DNA of 64,000 nucleotides from Streptomyces cavernicola (GTDB lineage Bacteria > Actinomycetota > Actinomycetes > Streptomycetales > Streptomycetaceae). Positions 18,161-26,587 of this stretch are shown here, piece after piece. Both the position numbers and the translations under genes were made by a program. The stretch spans positions 1 to 64,000 of the forward strand of contig NZ_JASCIQ010000008.1 of the NCBI RefSeq assembly GCF_029968035.1, in the 5' to 3' direction. Position 1 is the first letter of the stretch. Each line of letters opens with the position of its first letter. The notes below the pieces were generated by a model, which saw nothing but the letters and a program-made list of their open reading frames with translations, was not told the origin of the DNA and made no database searches.

Positions 18161-19510
18161 GTGTCCGATTCATCCAGCGCGGCGTCCGTCCGTACGGAAG
18201 ACCGATCAACCCCGGCGGACCGGCAACTGGGCCCAGGCGCCCACGCGTTGATGCGGCAGAACTTCGGCAACATCGGCAACGCGCAGTTCCAGCACATCGC
18301 GGCGCGCGAAGTCGCCGCGCCGCACCCACCCCAGGTCGTCGAGGTCGCGCCCCGCACCTTCCTGATCCAGCCCGGCATGGCGAACGTCGCCCTGTTCGAG
18401 ACGGACGAGGGCCTGCTGCTCGTCGACGCGGGCTGCGCGGGCGACGGCCCCGCACTCCTGCAAGCCGTCCGCCACATCAGCCAACGCCCGCTGCACACCG
18501 TGGTGTTCACACACGGCCACGTCGACCACGCCTTCGGCCTCTGGGCGTTCCTGGAGGCAGGGGAGCGCCCCCGCGTCGTCGCCCACGAGAACCTGCTCGG
18601 CCACTACGCCCGCTACGCGAAGACGGCCGGCCTGAACGCCGCGATCAACGGGCAGCGGCCCGGCGCCAACGGCCGCAGCTGGCCGAGCGCGCCGGAGGAC
18701 TTCGTCGTACCCGACATCACGTTCCGCGACAGCCTCGAACTCCGCATCGGAGGCGAGCGGTTCGTCGTCCGGCACGCCAAGGGTGAGACGGACGACGCCG
18801 CTTGGGTGTGGGCGCCGCAGCGCCGGGTGATCGCGGCAGGGGACCTGGTCGTCGGCTATCTGCCCAACGCCGGGAACCCCCGGAAGGTCCAGCGGTACGC
18901 GGAGGAGTGGGCGGACGCGGCCGAGGAGATGGCCGCCCTCGACGCGGACTGTGTGATCACCGGCCACGGCGACTGCGTACGGGGCTCCGACGCGATCCGC
19001 GACGAACTGCTGACCATGGCGGCCTGCCTCCGGCACATCGTGCGCCACGCGCTCGACGGGCTCAACGCGGGCCTGCGACCGGACGAGATCGTGCAGTCCC
19101 TCGCCGTCCCCGAGCACCTGACCGCCCACCCGCGCCTGCAACCCGGGTACGACCGGCCGGAGTTCATCTGCCGCAACGTGATCCGGCGGTACGGCGGCTG
19201 GTGGGACGGCCACGCCGCGCATCTGCTGCCCGCACCGGTGGCCGCGCAGGCACGCGAGATCTGCCAACTGGCAGGCGGAGTCACGGCGTTGGCGAACCGC
19301 GCCCGTGAGCTCGCCGATTCCGACCTGCAACTGGCGTGCCACCTGGCGGAGTGGGCGTACCTGGCCGAGCCGCAGTCGGAGGCGGCGCAGACGTCTTACG
19401 TGGAGGTGTTCGGACGGCGCCGGGAGGCCGAGCCGTCACTGATGGGGAAGCTCGCGTTCTCCGAACCACACCGGCGCGTGGCTGCGGAGCGCACGAAGTC
19501 GGGCCGTTGA
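18161..19510 (+). CDS. MBL-fold metallo-hydrolase, paralogue of the 15722-16990 gene
   Basis: A 449-residue hydrolase with the same layout as its neighbour. The metal-binding THGHVDHAFG lies at about 116-125, GETDDAAWVW is followed by AAGDLVVGY, ITGHGD is present, and the C-terminal region has FICRNVIRRYGGWWDG. One difference is that the His of GETDDHTW is Ala here. GTG 18161 is preferred over an ATG nine codons upstream because GAGGAG lies eight bases before it. A bidirectional terminator follows. The two paralogues flank one TetR gene, so they probably act on the same or related inducing substrates. Confidence 0.85.
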   Translation: MSDSSSAASVRTEDRSTPADRQLGPGAHALMRQNFGNIGNAQFQHIAAREVAAPHPPQVVEVAPRTFLIQPGMANVALFETDEGLLLVDAGCAGDGPALLQAVRHISQRPLHTVVFTHGHVDHAFGLWAFLEAGERPRVVAHENLLGHYARYAKTAGLNAAINGQRPGANGRSWPSAPEDFVVPDITFRDSLELRIGGERFVVRHAKGETDDAAWVWAPQRRVIAAGDLVVGYLPNAGNPRKVQRYAEEWADAAEEMAALDADCVITGHGDCVRGSDAIRDELLTMAACLRHIVRHALDGLNAGLRPDEIVQSLAVPEHLTAHPRLQPGYDRPEFICRNVIRRYGGWWDGHAAHLLPAPVAAQAREICQLAGGVTALANRARELADSDLQLACHLAEWAYLAEPQSEAAQTSYVEVFGRRREAEPSLMGKLAFSEPHRRVAAERTKSGR

Positions 19511-19560
19511 GCGTGGGCGCCGTGGCCGTGGCAGCGGACTGCTGAGCCGCGCGGCGCAAA

Positions 19561-19605
19561 GGGGAATGGCTCCAGCGGACCAGTGGTCCGCTGGAGCCAT
19601 TCCCC
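19561..19605. terminator. Perfect 22-bp-arm bidirectional terminator
   Basis: The arms 19561-19582 and 19584-19605 are exact reverse complements around a single G (left arm begins GGGGAATGGCTCCAGC). It lies midway between convergent genes and would terminate both. Confidence 0.88.
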
Positions 19606-19636
19606 TTGCCCTCTTGTCCCCTTGTCCCCTTGTTCC
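19605..19636. repeat. 8-bp tandem repeat CTTGTCCC
   Basis: Four consecutive units: CTTGCCCT, CTTGTCCC, CTTGTCCC, CTTGTTCC. It directly abuts the terminator palindrome; on the plus strand the pyrimidine tract may help release. Confidence 0.55.
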
Positions 19637-19676
19637 CTTACCGCTCAAGAAGGCGGCTGCTCCTGGAAGTCAGAGG

Positions 19677-21254
19677 TCAGGGGAGCTGAAGGCGATGCCC
19701 GTCGACCTCCGAGACCGCGGTTCCCTCAAGCTTGGTCTGACCGGGCTCGGGCTCATGGCCGTCGCCGGCACCGGGATCGGCGTAGAGGTCGGCGGTGAGT
19801 GTGCCCTCGTGCGCGCCGCTCATGGTCAGATCGGCGGTGTAGTGCGCGGTTCCGACGACGCCGCCTGCGGTGTAGACGGCCTTTTCGGTGCCGTCGATGA
19901 CGGACTTCCCGTCGTCGGAGAAGTGGTCGTACGTGACCTTCAGGACCGTCAGTTCAGGGTTGTCCGGGTGCGGGTGTTCCTCGACGATGACGGATCCGCT
20001 CGCCTGTCCGGGGCGGGACTCGGCGGGGCGGAAGGTCTCCGGAACGTAGTCCTTCAGCGGATCCGCCCAGTCCGGAGCAGGGGTGGCCCGCGCCGGGAGC
20101 GGATCGCTCGGCCGGTCGCTGACGTCGGCGACGACCATGCGCGACTCCGTGGCGTCCTCCATGTTCTGCTGCCAGAAGGCGACCTTGGTGCTGTCGGGCG
20201 ACCAGTGGTTCTTCATCCGGCTGTCCCAGCCGCTGTCGGTCGCGCCGGGTGCCAGGGGCTCGCCAAGCTCGCCCTTCTCCTCGCTTGCGGAGCGGACCAG
20301 CCACGGTTCCAGCAGGTCCGGGCGCTCACGGCGCTGGTTGAACAGAGTGAAGAAGACCGGCTGGAGTCCGGGGCCGATGAAGTTCGGCCGGGTGACCTGC
20401 GACAGGGTCGCGAAGATGTCCGAGTCGCGGCCGCTGCCCACCACATAACGCTCGCCGTCGGGCGAGAACTGGAAGTCCTCGTCGTAGTCGTTTGCGTACG
20501 TGAGCCGGGTCTTGCGACCGGTCTCCAGGTCGAACAGGAAGTCGTCGGGGTTGGCCGCTTCCGGGGTGTCGACGTACTCGCTCACCACCAGGCCCTGCCC
20601 GTCGTGGGTGAACGACTTGGCCTCGCCCTTCGCGGAGACGACTCGGGCGTCGTCGACCTCGTAGCCGCTCTCGGTCCGGCGGAGCGTGCCGACGTCGGCC
20701 AGGTAGCCCGGCTCTCCGGTGGGGGTGGTGCGGATCTGGGTGAAGGCGATGTGCTTGCCGTCGGGAGCGATGCGTACCTCCCGGCCCTTCTGGAGGACGT
20801 TGCCCTCGCCCGGTTCGGGGAAGTTCAGCGGCACCGCCCTGGGGTCCCGGCACTTGCTGATCTTGTCCTCGCATTCGAGTACGAGGGTGCCCTCTCCGGG
20901 GATGCCGCTGTTGACCAGCATGCGGCGGCCGTCCGGGAAGACCAGGGGCTGGGAGAGGTCCTTGCTGTCACCGGTGTCCAGGCCGCAGGTCAGACACGTG
21001 AGCCCGGTGCCGTCCTCGCGGATCGTCATGATCTCGCTCCGCGTGCTGCCCTCCGGGGTGCCGGTGAAGACCAGCCGCTCGCCGTCGGGCGTGAAGGAGG
21101 GGAACTTCGGCCCGCGGACGGAGTCGGGCACCGGCACGGTCCGCAGGGAGTCCGAGGGGGCCTCGTCGGCCCCGGCTGTGGCGGCGGGTACCAGGACGGC
21201 CGACAGGGCGAGGGCTGTCGGCGCTGCCGCGAGGCGGAACATCGTCGTGAGCAT
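19677..21254 (-). CDS. Secreted TolB-like / PD40 beta-propeller protein
   Basis: A 525-residue exported protein. The first about 29 residues form a Sec signal peptide ending ATAGADEAP. The mature part carries several WD40-like PD40 repeats with the SPDG signature (FPSFTPDGERLVFTG, RIAPDGKHIAFTQ, DFQFSPDGERYVVGSG, HWSPDSTKVAFWQ). Four cysteines lie in TCLTC and LECEDKISKC, so disulfides are possible. PD40 propellers bind proteins or sugars and sometimes precede a peptidase, but no peptidase domain follows here. The ATG has an excellent AAGGAG. The last 100 residues are a beta-rich tail of unknown role. Confidence 0.78.
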   Translation of the reverse strand: MLTTMFRLAAAPTALALSAVLVPAATAGADEAPSDSLRTVPVPDSVRGPKFPSFTPDGERLVFTGTPEGSTRSEIMTIREDGTGLTCLTCGLDTGDSKDLSQPLVFPDGRRMLVNSGIPGEGTLVLECEDKISKCRDPRAVPLNFPEPGEGNVLQKGREVRIAPDGKHIAFTQIRTTPTGEPGYLADVGTLRRTESGYEVDDARVVSAKGEAKSFTHDGQGLVVSEYVDTPEAANPDDFLFDLETGRKTRLTYANDYDEDFQFSPDGERYVVGSGRDSDIFATLSQVTRPNFIGPGLQPVFFTLFNQRRERPDLLEPWLVRSASEEKGELGEPLAPGATDSGWDSRMKNHWSPDSTKVAFWQQNMEDATESRMVVADVSDRPSDPLPARATPAPDWADPLKDYVPETFRPAESRPGQASGSVIVEEHPHPDNPELTVLKVTYDHFSDDGKSVIDGTEKAVYTAGGVVGTAHYTADLTMSGAHEGTLTADLYADPGAGDGHEPEPGQTKLEGTAVSEVDGHRLQLP

Positions 21255-21548
21255 GCGTCTCCTTCGTTCCGATGACGGTGAGGGGAAGCGGGTCAGTCCT
21301 CAACTCAGCTCAAGTACAGGTGGGTTGGGGCGGATGGGTGCCGCCCCCGCCGCCCCTTTCGGTGTGCGTCGGATCCTGACAGCCGCGGCCGGCCGTTCCC
21401 TGAGAAGACCTGACCGTTCCCTGAGGCCCTGGCCGCACGAGGCTCGATTCCATCCGGCACACACCCTTTGCGCCCGCTGACGCACAGAGAAGTCCCAGAG
21501 AATTCGCGGGAGGCCGATACGAAGGGCGTCGCGCCTCTTACCGGCTGG

Positions 21549-22901
21549 TCAACTCCCGTGCAGGACACTGACTTCGAGGCGCTCGGCGTCCCGCTCCGGC
21601 CGGATGAGAGCGACGGCGAGCAGGCCCGTGAGGATCATGACGAGGGCACTGATGAGGAAGGCGGCCGTGTAGCCGGAGGCCGTCGTGTCCGCCGCGTCGA
21701 TGAGATAGCCCGTGAGGGCGGGAGTGACCAGGCCGGGGAGGGTACCGGTGGCGGCGACGATGCCGAAGACCGCACCGCGCTGCACGGTCGGTACGACCTC
21801 GGCTGCGGTCATGTAGTGGAGGGGCACGGCGACCGCTCCGGTACCGAAGGCAAGCCCGAGCAGCAGGAGTTGGGGAACGGTCCCGTCGGTGAACGGGAAC
21901 ACGGCCATCGCGCTGCCCGCCACGCAGACCGCGATCCCCTGCGTGGCGCCGCTGGACCAACGGCTGCTGACACCCCGGCTCTTGAGCACGTCCATGAACG
22001 GGGACACCGTGAGCAGCAGGACAAGGCTGAAGCCGGCGATGGCGCTGATGGTGCTCGCGGCGGCCCCCGGGGCCATGCCGAGCTCGGTCCGGAGGTAGGA
22101 GGGCAGCCAGGCATGGCTGAGTGACAGCGCCCAGGAGGCGCCGAAGGCACTGGAGATGCTGCCCAGGACCGTGCCGGTCAGCAGCAGCTTCCGGTACGGC
22201 AGGCGTGGGGTGCCTGCCGCCGGCGGATTGTGCTCTCCCCGCTTCCTCGTGCGTCCCGCGGGCGCGTCGTCGAAGGGGCCGTCGTGTCCGACGTACCACC
22301 AGACGAGCGCCCAGGTCGCGCTGACGGCGGCGAGCGCGACGTAGGCGGAGCGCCAGCCGTGCTCTGTGATGAGCCAGGTGAGCACGGGCGCGGAGACCAG
22401 GGTTCCAAGCGCGGCACCGCTGATCTGCAGGGCGGAGGGGAGCCCGCGCCGGTGCGGAGGGAACCACTTGTAGAGGGCGTGCATGGACATGGAGGCGGCC
22501 GGGCCTTCGGCCGCGCCGAGGAGGACGCGTCCCGCGATCAGCGTGGGGACGGCCGCCACGACGAGTACGGGCAGCTGGGCGACGGCCCACGTCAGCGTCA
22601 TGACGAAGAGCAGAGTGCGGCTGGTGACGCGGGAGGAGACGAAGCCGACGACGAGGCCGGCGAGGCTGAACAGCAGGAAGAAGGAGCTGGAGATGAGTCC
22701 GTAGGTGCCGTGACTGATCTCCAGCTCATCCATGATCGGGACGGCGGCGAGGCCGAGGACAGCCTTGTCGGCGAAGTTGACGACCATGAACGTGACGATC
22801 ATGGCGGTGATGAGCCAGGCCCGAGCCCGGTTGTACGGCGGAGGGGCGGCTGCCTCTTCGCCGAGCAGATCGGAGGGCGGCGCGGAAGGCTGTGAAGCCA
22901 T
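21549..22901 (-). CDS. MFS transporter, anion:cation symporter type
   Basis: A 450-residue carrier with twelve membrane helices and a central cytoplasmic loop (about 205-230). Landmarks are NFADKAVLGLAAVPIMDEL in the first helix region and GAAEGPAASMSMHALYKWFPPHRRG in the fourth, close to the ACS subfamily that imports organic acids. AGGAG sits seven bases before ATG 22901. It is the last gene of the acyl-CoA ligase/dehydrogenase run, 45 bp downstream of the dehydrogenase. It probably imports the carboxylic acid that the ligase activates. Confidence 0.85.
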   Translation of the reverse strand: MASQPSAPPSDLLGEEAAAPPPYNRARAWLITAMIVTFMVVNFADKAVLGLAAVPIMDELEISHGTYGLISSSFFLLFSLAGLVVGFVSSRVTSRTLLFVMTLTWAVAQLPVLVVAAVPTLIAGRVLLGAAEGPAASMSMHALYKWFPPHRRGLPSALQISGAALGTLVSAPVLTWLITEHGWRSAYVALAAVSATWALVWWYVGHDGPFDDAPAGRTRKRGEHNPPAAGTPRLPYRKLLLTGTVLGSISSAFGASWALSLSHAWLPSYLRTELGMAPGAAASTISAIAGFSLVLLLTVSPFMDVLKSRGVSSRWSSGATQGIAVCVAGSAMAVFPFTDGTVPQLLLLGLAFGTGAVAVPLHYMTAAEVVPTVQRGAVFGIVAATGTLPGLVTPALTGYLIDAADTTASGYTAAFLISALVMILTGLLAVALIRPERDAERLEVSVLHGS

Positions 22902-22946
22902 GGGTGACTCCTGCGGGTAGGGCCTGACTCCGTACGGGGGGCTGGC

Positions 22947-24122
22947 TCAGACGAGTGCCTTGACGATGGCGTTCTTGTGGATCTCGGTGGTGCCGGTGAC
23001 GATCCGGAACATCCGCAGGCTGCGGAAGATCTGCTCGACCTCGTGCCCGCGCGTGAGCCCCGCCTTGCCGTGGATCTGGACGGCCTGGTCGGCGACGCGG
23101 AAGCAGGCCTCGGAGGTGAACAGCTTGCACATGTTGGCCTCGACGGAGATGTTCTCGCCCCGGTCGGCACGCGCCGCCGTGGCCAGCACCATCGAGCGCG
23201 CCGCGTACAGTTCGGTGGCCATGTCGGCGAGCTTGTGCTGGATCGCCTGCAGCGCGAGCAGCGGCTGCCCGAAGGCCTCGCGTTGCTTGGCGTACGCGAC
23301 GGACAGGTCCCAGGCGCGGCGGGCGGCGCCGATCAGGGACGGGCAGTGCAGCAGCCGGTTGAGGGTGATGCGGCCGATGCCGATGCGCAGGCCCTGCCCG
23401 ATCTCGCCGAGCAGGTTGGCGGCCGGGACGCGGCAGTCCTCGAAGACGAGGTCGCCCTCCATCTGCTGCCCGGACATGGGGACTTCACCGTCGAGGACAC
23501 GGCAGCCGGGGGTGTCGAGGTCGACGAGGAACGCGCTGTAGGCCTCCTCGGTTCCGGCCATCCGCGCGACGACGATCGCGAAGTCGGCGAAGGGCGCGGC
23601 GGACGAGAACACCTTGTGCCCGTCGAGGACATACGCGGCGCCGTCCGGGGTCGGCGTCGCGGTGGTGGTCATCCGGCGTACGTCGGAGCCCGCGTCCTGC
23701 TCGGTGATCGAGAAACAGCACGCGCGCTCGCCGCGTACGACGGGCAGCAGATACCGGTCCAGCTGCTCCTGGGTCGCGTACTTGACGATCGCGCCGACGC
23801 GCAGCGGCCCTCCCAAGTCACCCAACACCGAGTGGGACAGGGCTGCCCCCGAGGCCGTGAGTTCCTCCTTCAGCACGCACAGCTCGGTGAAGTTCAGCCC
23901 CTGGCCGCCGAGTTCGGGAGGCAGGCTGATGCCGTAGAAGCCGAGTTCCGCGCTTCGCTTCCAGACGTGCTCAAGGGTGGGGCGGTCCAGCGGGCTCTCC
24001 GGGGTGATGCCGTGCTCGCGCTCGTACGGGATGAGCTCGTCGGTCAGATACGTGCGCAGTCGGCCGACGAGTTCCTGGAGGCGGGGGTTGTCGTCATAGG
24101 AGGGTTCGAGGGTGTAGGGCAT
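22947..24122 (-). CDS. Acyl-CoA dehydrogenase
   Basis: A 391-residue flavoenzyme of the usual length. The N-terminal helical domain (about 10-130), the FAD-binding CCFSITEQDAGSDVRRM (about 137-153) and the C-terminal QIHGKAGLTRGHEVEQIFRSLRMFRIVTGTTEIHKN are typical. At the place where many family members have the catalytic Glu in YEGT, this one reads VTGT. The base may lie elsewhere, as in isovaleryl-type enzymes, or the reaction may differ. AGAGGAA precedes ATG 24122. It lies 38 bp after the ligase gene, which would supply its CoA thioester. Confidence 0.88.
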   Translation of the reverse strand: MPYTLEPSYDDNPRLQELVGRLRTYLTDELIPYEREHGITPESPLDRPTLEHVWKRSAELGFYGISLPPELGGQGLNFTELCVLKEELTASGAALSHSVLGDLGGPLRVGAIVKYATQEQLDRYLLPVVRGERACCFSITEQDAGSDVRRMTTTATPTPDGAAYVLDGHKVFSSAAPFADFAIVVARMAGTEEAYSAFLVDLDTPGCRVLDGEVPMSGQQMEGDLVFEDCRVPAANLLGEIGQGLRIGIGRITLNRLLHCPSLIGAARRAWDLSVAYAKQREAFGQPLLALQAIQHKLADMATELYAARSMVLATAARADRGENISVEANMCKLFTSEACFRVADQAVQIHGKAGLTRGHEVEQIFRSLRMFRIVTGTTEIHKNAIVKALV

Positions 24123-24160
24123 GGGGTGTTCCTCTTCGGAGCAGGGCGGGTTGGAGGGGT

Positions 24161-25717
24161 TCAGTGGACGCGGCGCTCGGCGCCCGCCCAGTACCGCTCG
24201 CGGATCGTGCGGCGGTCGATCTTGCCGTTGGGGTTGTGGGGCAGGGCGTCGACGATCTCGACGGAGCGCGGCTTCTTCATCCGGGCGAGGCGCTCGGCGC
24301 AGAAGTCGACGACCTCGGCCTCGTCGAGCACGGCGCCCGCGCGTGGCACGACGACCGCCTTGACGGCCTCGCCCCACTGTTCGTCGGGGACGCCGACGAC
24401 GGCGGCCTCGTACACGTCGGGGTGCTGGTGCAGGACGGACTCGACCTCGACGGCATAGATGTTGAACCCGCCGGAGATGATCATGTCCTTCTTGCGGTCG
24501 ACGATGAAGACGTATCCGTCGGAGCGGCGGCGAGCGAGGTCTCCGGTGTGGAACCAGCCGTCGCGGAAGGACTCGGCTGTGAGGGCCGGTGCGTTGTAGT
24601 AGCCGGGGACGACGTCGGGGCCGCGTACGGCGATCTCGCCGACCTCGCCGTCGGCGACGGGCGTGCCGCTGTCGTCGACGATCCGCACCTCCGCCTCGGC
24701 GAGGGGCCGGCCGCAGGACAGCAGCAGCTCTTCGTCTCCGTCCTCGATCGCGCGCCGGTGGTCCTCGGTCGAGAGGAAGAGCACCCCCGAGGTGGTCTCG
24801 CCGCAGCCGAAGCCCTGGGAGAGCACGGGTCCGAACAGCTCCCATGCCGCCCGGATCCGAGCCGGCGACATCGGAGCAGCGCCGTAGATGAGCTGACGCA
24901 GACTGGAGACGTCATGGTCCCGTGCTGTCGGCAGCGCGAGGACCGTGTTGACCATCGTGGGCACGACGAACGCGTGTGTGGCGCGCTCGCGTTGGACGGT
25001 CGCGAGGAACTCCTCAGCGTCCCAGCGCGGCAGTACGACCGCGCAGCCGCCCGCGAAGAAGATGCCGAGGAGCGGCATGCCCGAGGCGTGTGTGACAGGC
25101 CCCGCGAGGATCTGCCGGTCGCCGGGGCCGATCCGGGTGGCAGGGCTCATCACCGACTTGCGCAGCAGGGCCAGCCGGTTGCCGTACGTCTGGACGGCGG
25201 CCTTGAGCTTGCCGGTGGAGCCGGACGTGAAGTGCAGGACCGCGATATCGGTCTCGGAGCACTCCACTTCCACGGGTTCGGGTGCGGTGGCCGCGAGCGT
25301 GTCCGCGTAGCCGGGGCCGAGATCGCTCGGCCCGTCGTAGCCGAGGACCGACTTCACTCCGGTACCGGGGGTCGCGGCGCGGGTGGCTTCCAGGTGGGCG
25401 GCGTCGGTGAGCAGGACCCGGGCGTCCGACTCCTTGAGCAGTTGGTTGACTTCGCCGGTGCCGAGCCGTGCGTTGATCGGTGCGCGTGTCAACCCCGCCT
25501 TGTAGAGGGCGACTTCGGTGACGACCAGTTCGGCCCGGTTGGCGGCGAGGGTGGCCACGCGGTCGCCCCGGTCCAGGCCCAGGCGGCGCAGCGCGGCGGC
25601 GAGACGGTCGCTCCGGTCGTCGAGCTCGGCGTAGGTCAGCCGGACGGGGCCGCAGACCACGGCTTCGGCATCGGGGTGGTGGCCGGCTGTCCGGCGCACG
25701 TACCGCCCGAGATTCAT
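24161..25717 (-). CDS. Class I acyl-CoA ligase (AMP-forming)
   Basis: A 518-residue adenylate-forming enzyme. The phosphate loop is HFTSGSTGKLKAAV (about 172), motif GYYNAPALTAESFRDGWFHTGDLARR (about 378) includes the ATP-ribose Asp, and NPNGKIDRRTIRE near the end supplies the catalytic Lys. The substrate-pocket segment YGAAPMSPARIRAAWELFG does not name a substrate, though a fatty or aromatic acid is likely. ATG 25717 is selected because GGGAGA lies upstream; a TTG four codons earlier is less good. It is the first gene of the minus-strand operon, and its promoter overlaps a TetR operator. Confidence 0.9.
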   Translation of the reverse strand: MNLGRYVRRTAGHHPDAEAVVCGPVRLTYAELDDRSDRLAAALRRLGLDRGDRVATLAANRAELVVTEVALYKAGLTRAPINARLGTGEVNQLLKESDARVLLTDAAHLEATRAATPGTGVKSVLGYDGPSDLGPGYADTLAATAPEPVEVECSETDIAVLHFTSGSTGKLKAAVQTYGNRLALLRKSVMSPATRIGPGDRQILAGPVTHASGMPLLGIFFAGGCAVVLPRWDAEEFLATVQRERATHAFVVPTMVNTVLALPTARDHDVSSLRQLIYGAAPMSPARIRAAWELFGPVLSQGFGCGETTSGVLFLSTEDHRRAIEDGDEELLLSCGRPLAEAEVRIVDDSGTPVADGEVGEIAVRGPDVVPGYYNAPALTAESFRDGWFHTGDLARRRSDGYVFIVDRKKDMIISGGFNIYAVEVESVLHQHPDVYEAAVVGVPDEQWGEAVKAVVVPRAGAVLDEAEVVDFCAERLARMKKPRSVEIVDALPHNPNGKIDRRTIRERYWAGAERRVH

Positions 25718-25730
25718 CGCGTCTCCCAAA

Positions 25731-25755
25731 GTTGTCGGACACTGTGTTCAGTAAC
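25731..25755. promoter_or_regulatory. Probable TetR operator, copy 1
   Basis: An imperfect 25-bp palindrome with outer GTT...AAC and a GACACTGTGT core. It matches the site at 26524-26548 at 21 of 25 positions. A further half-like GTTCGGTAAC follows at 25765-25774. It lies in the divergent region between the acyl-CoA ligase and the TetR gene. Confidence 0.75.
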
Positions 25756-25860
25756 AATCTTTATGTTCGGTAACGTAAGGGCGGCGTTAGGGTCTGGTCA
25801 ACGGTCCGGAGAGCAGGCCGAGCCGAAAGGGTCCGGACGGCCCGGAGAAGAAGGAGCGAA

Positions 25861-26493
25861 GTGGACACGAAGCCCGCAGGAGACCGACGCGTCCGCAGGA
25901 CGCGGGCCGCGCTGCGCCAGGCCCTGGTCGAACTGGTCCTGGACAGAGGGTTCCAGGCGATCACCGTCGAGGAGATCGCCGAACGCGCCGACGTCGGCCG
26001 TGCCACCTTCTACGCGCACTACCGCGACAAGGAAGACCTGCTGGTCGGCATCGTCCAGGACCTCGCAGAGGACCGCGAACGCCTTCTGCCTGCGCTCCAG
26101 CAGGCGCGCACCGAGGGATTCACCGGGCTGCCGGTGAAGTACATCTTCGAACATGCCGAGCAGGAGAAACCCGTCTACCAGGTCGTCCTGCGGGGCGAGG
26201 GGGACGGGCGGGCCCTGCGCGAGTTCACCGAGCTCATCTGCGCGCACGCGGAGTCCACGTTCCGCGCGCGCACCGAAGAGCTCGGGGTCGAGCCGAGGGT
26301 CCCGCTCGACGTCGTCGCCCGCGCGTGGACCGGCGAGCTCATCGGCCTGCTCGCCTGGTGGGTCGAGAACGACACCGGGTACAGCGCCGCCGAGATCACC
26401 GCCCACCTGCGCGACCTGTCCGTCTACGGCCGCGTCTGGGCCACCGGGCTGACCCCGTCCGACGCCCCCGGAGCTCTGGACCTCACCCCGTGA
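25861..26493 (+). CDS. TetR-family transcriptional regulator
   Basis: A 210-residue regulator with a textbook N-terminal helix-turn-helix (about 13-60: AALRQALVELVLDRGFQAITVEEIAERADVGRATFYAHYRDKEDLL, quoted in parts as ITVEEIAERADVG and ATFYAHYRDK). The C-terminal domain (about 75-205) is helical. GTG 25861 is preceded by GAAGAAGGAGCGAA. It is divergent from the acyl-CoA operon and sits before the serine hydrolase. The two near-identical operators in front of these units make it the likely repressor of both. Confidence 0.9.
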   Translation: MDTKPAGDRRVRRTRAALRQALVELVLDRGFQAITVEEIAERADVGRATFYAHYRDKEDLLVGIVQDLAEDRERLLPALQQARTEGFTGLPVKYIFEHAEQEKPVYQVVLRGEGDGRALREFTELICAHAESTFRARTEELGVEPRVPLDVVARAWTGELIGLLAWWVENDTGYSAAEITAHLRDLSVYGRVWATGLTPSDAPGALDLTP

Positions 26494-26523
26494 GCAGGCG
26501 TGTGCGCCTCCGGCTCTAGCCGA

Positions 26524-26548
26524 GTTATCAGACACTGTGTACGGTAAC
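26524..26548. promoter_or_regulatory. Probable TetR operator, copy 2
   Basis: The same 25-bp element as at 25731-25755, here with arms GTTATC and GGTAAC around the GACACTGTGT core. It lies 39 bp upstream of the serine hydrolase start. Confidence 0.75.
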
Positions 26549-26587
26549 GAACTCAATGCTGGACGCAATCACGAGCGGAGCGGATAC

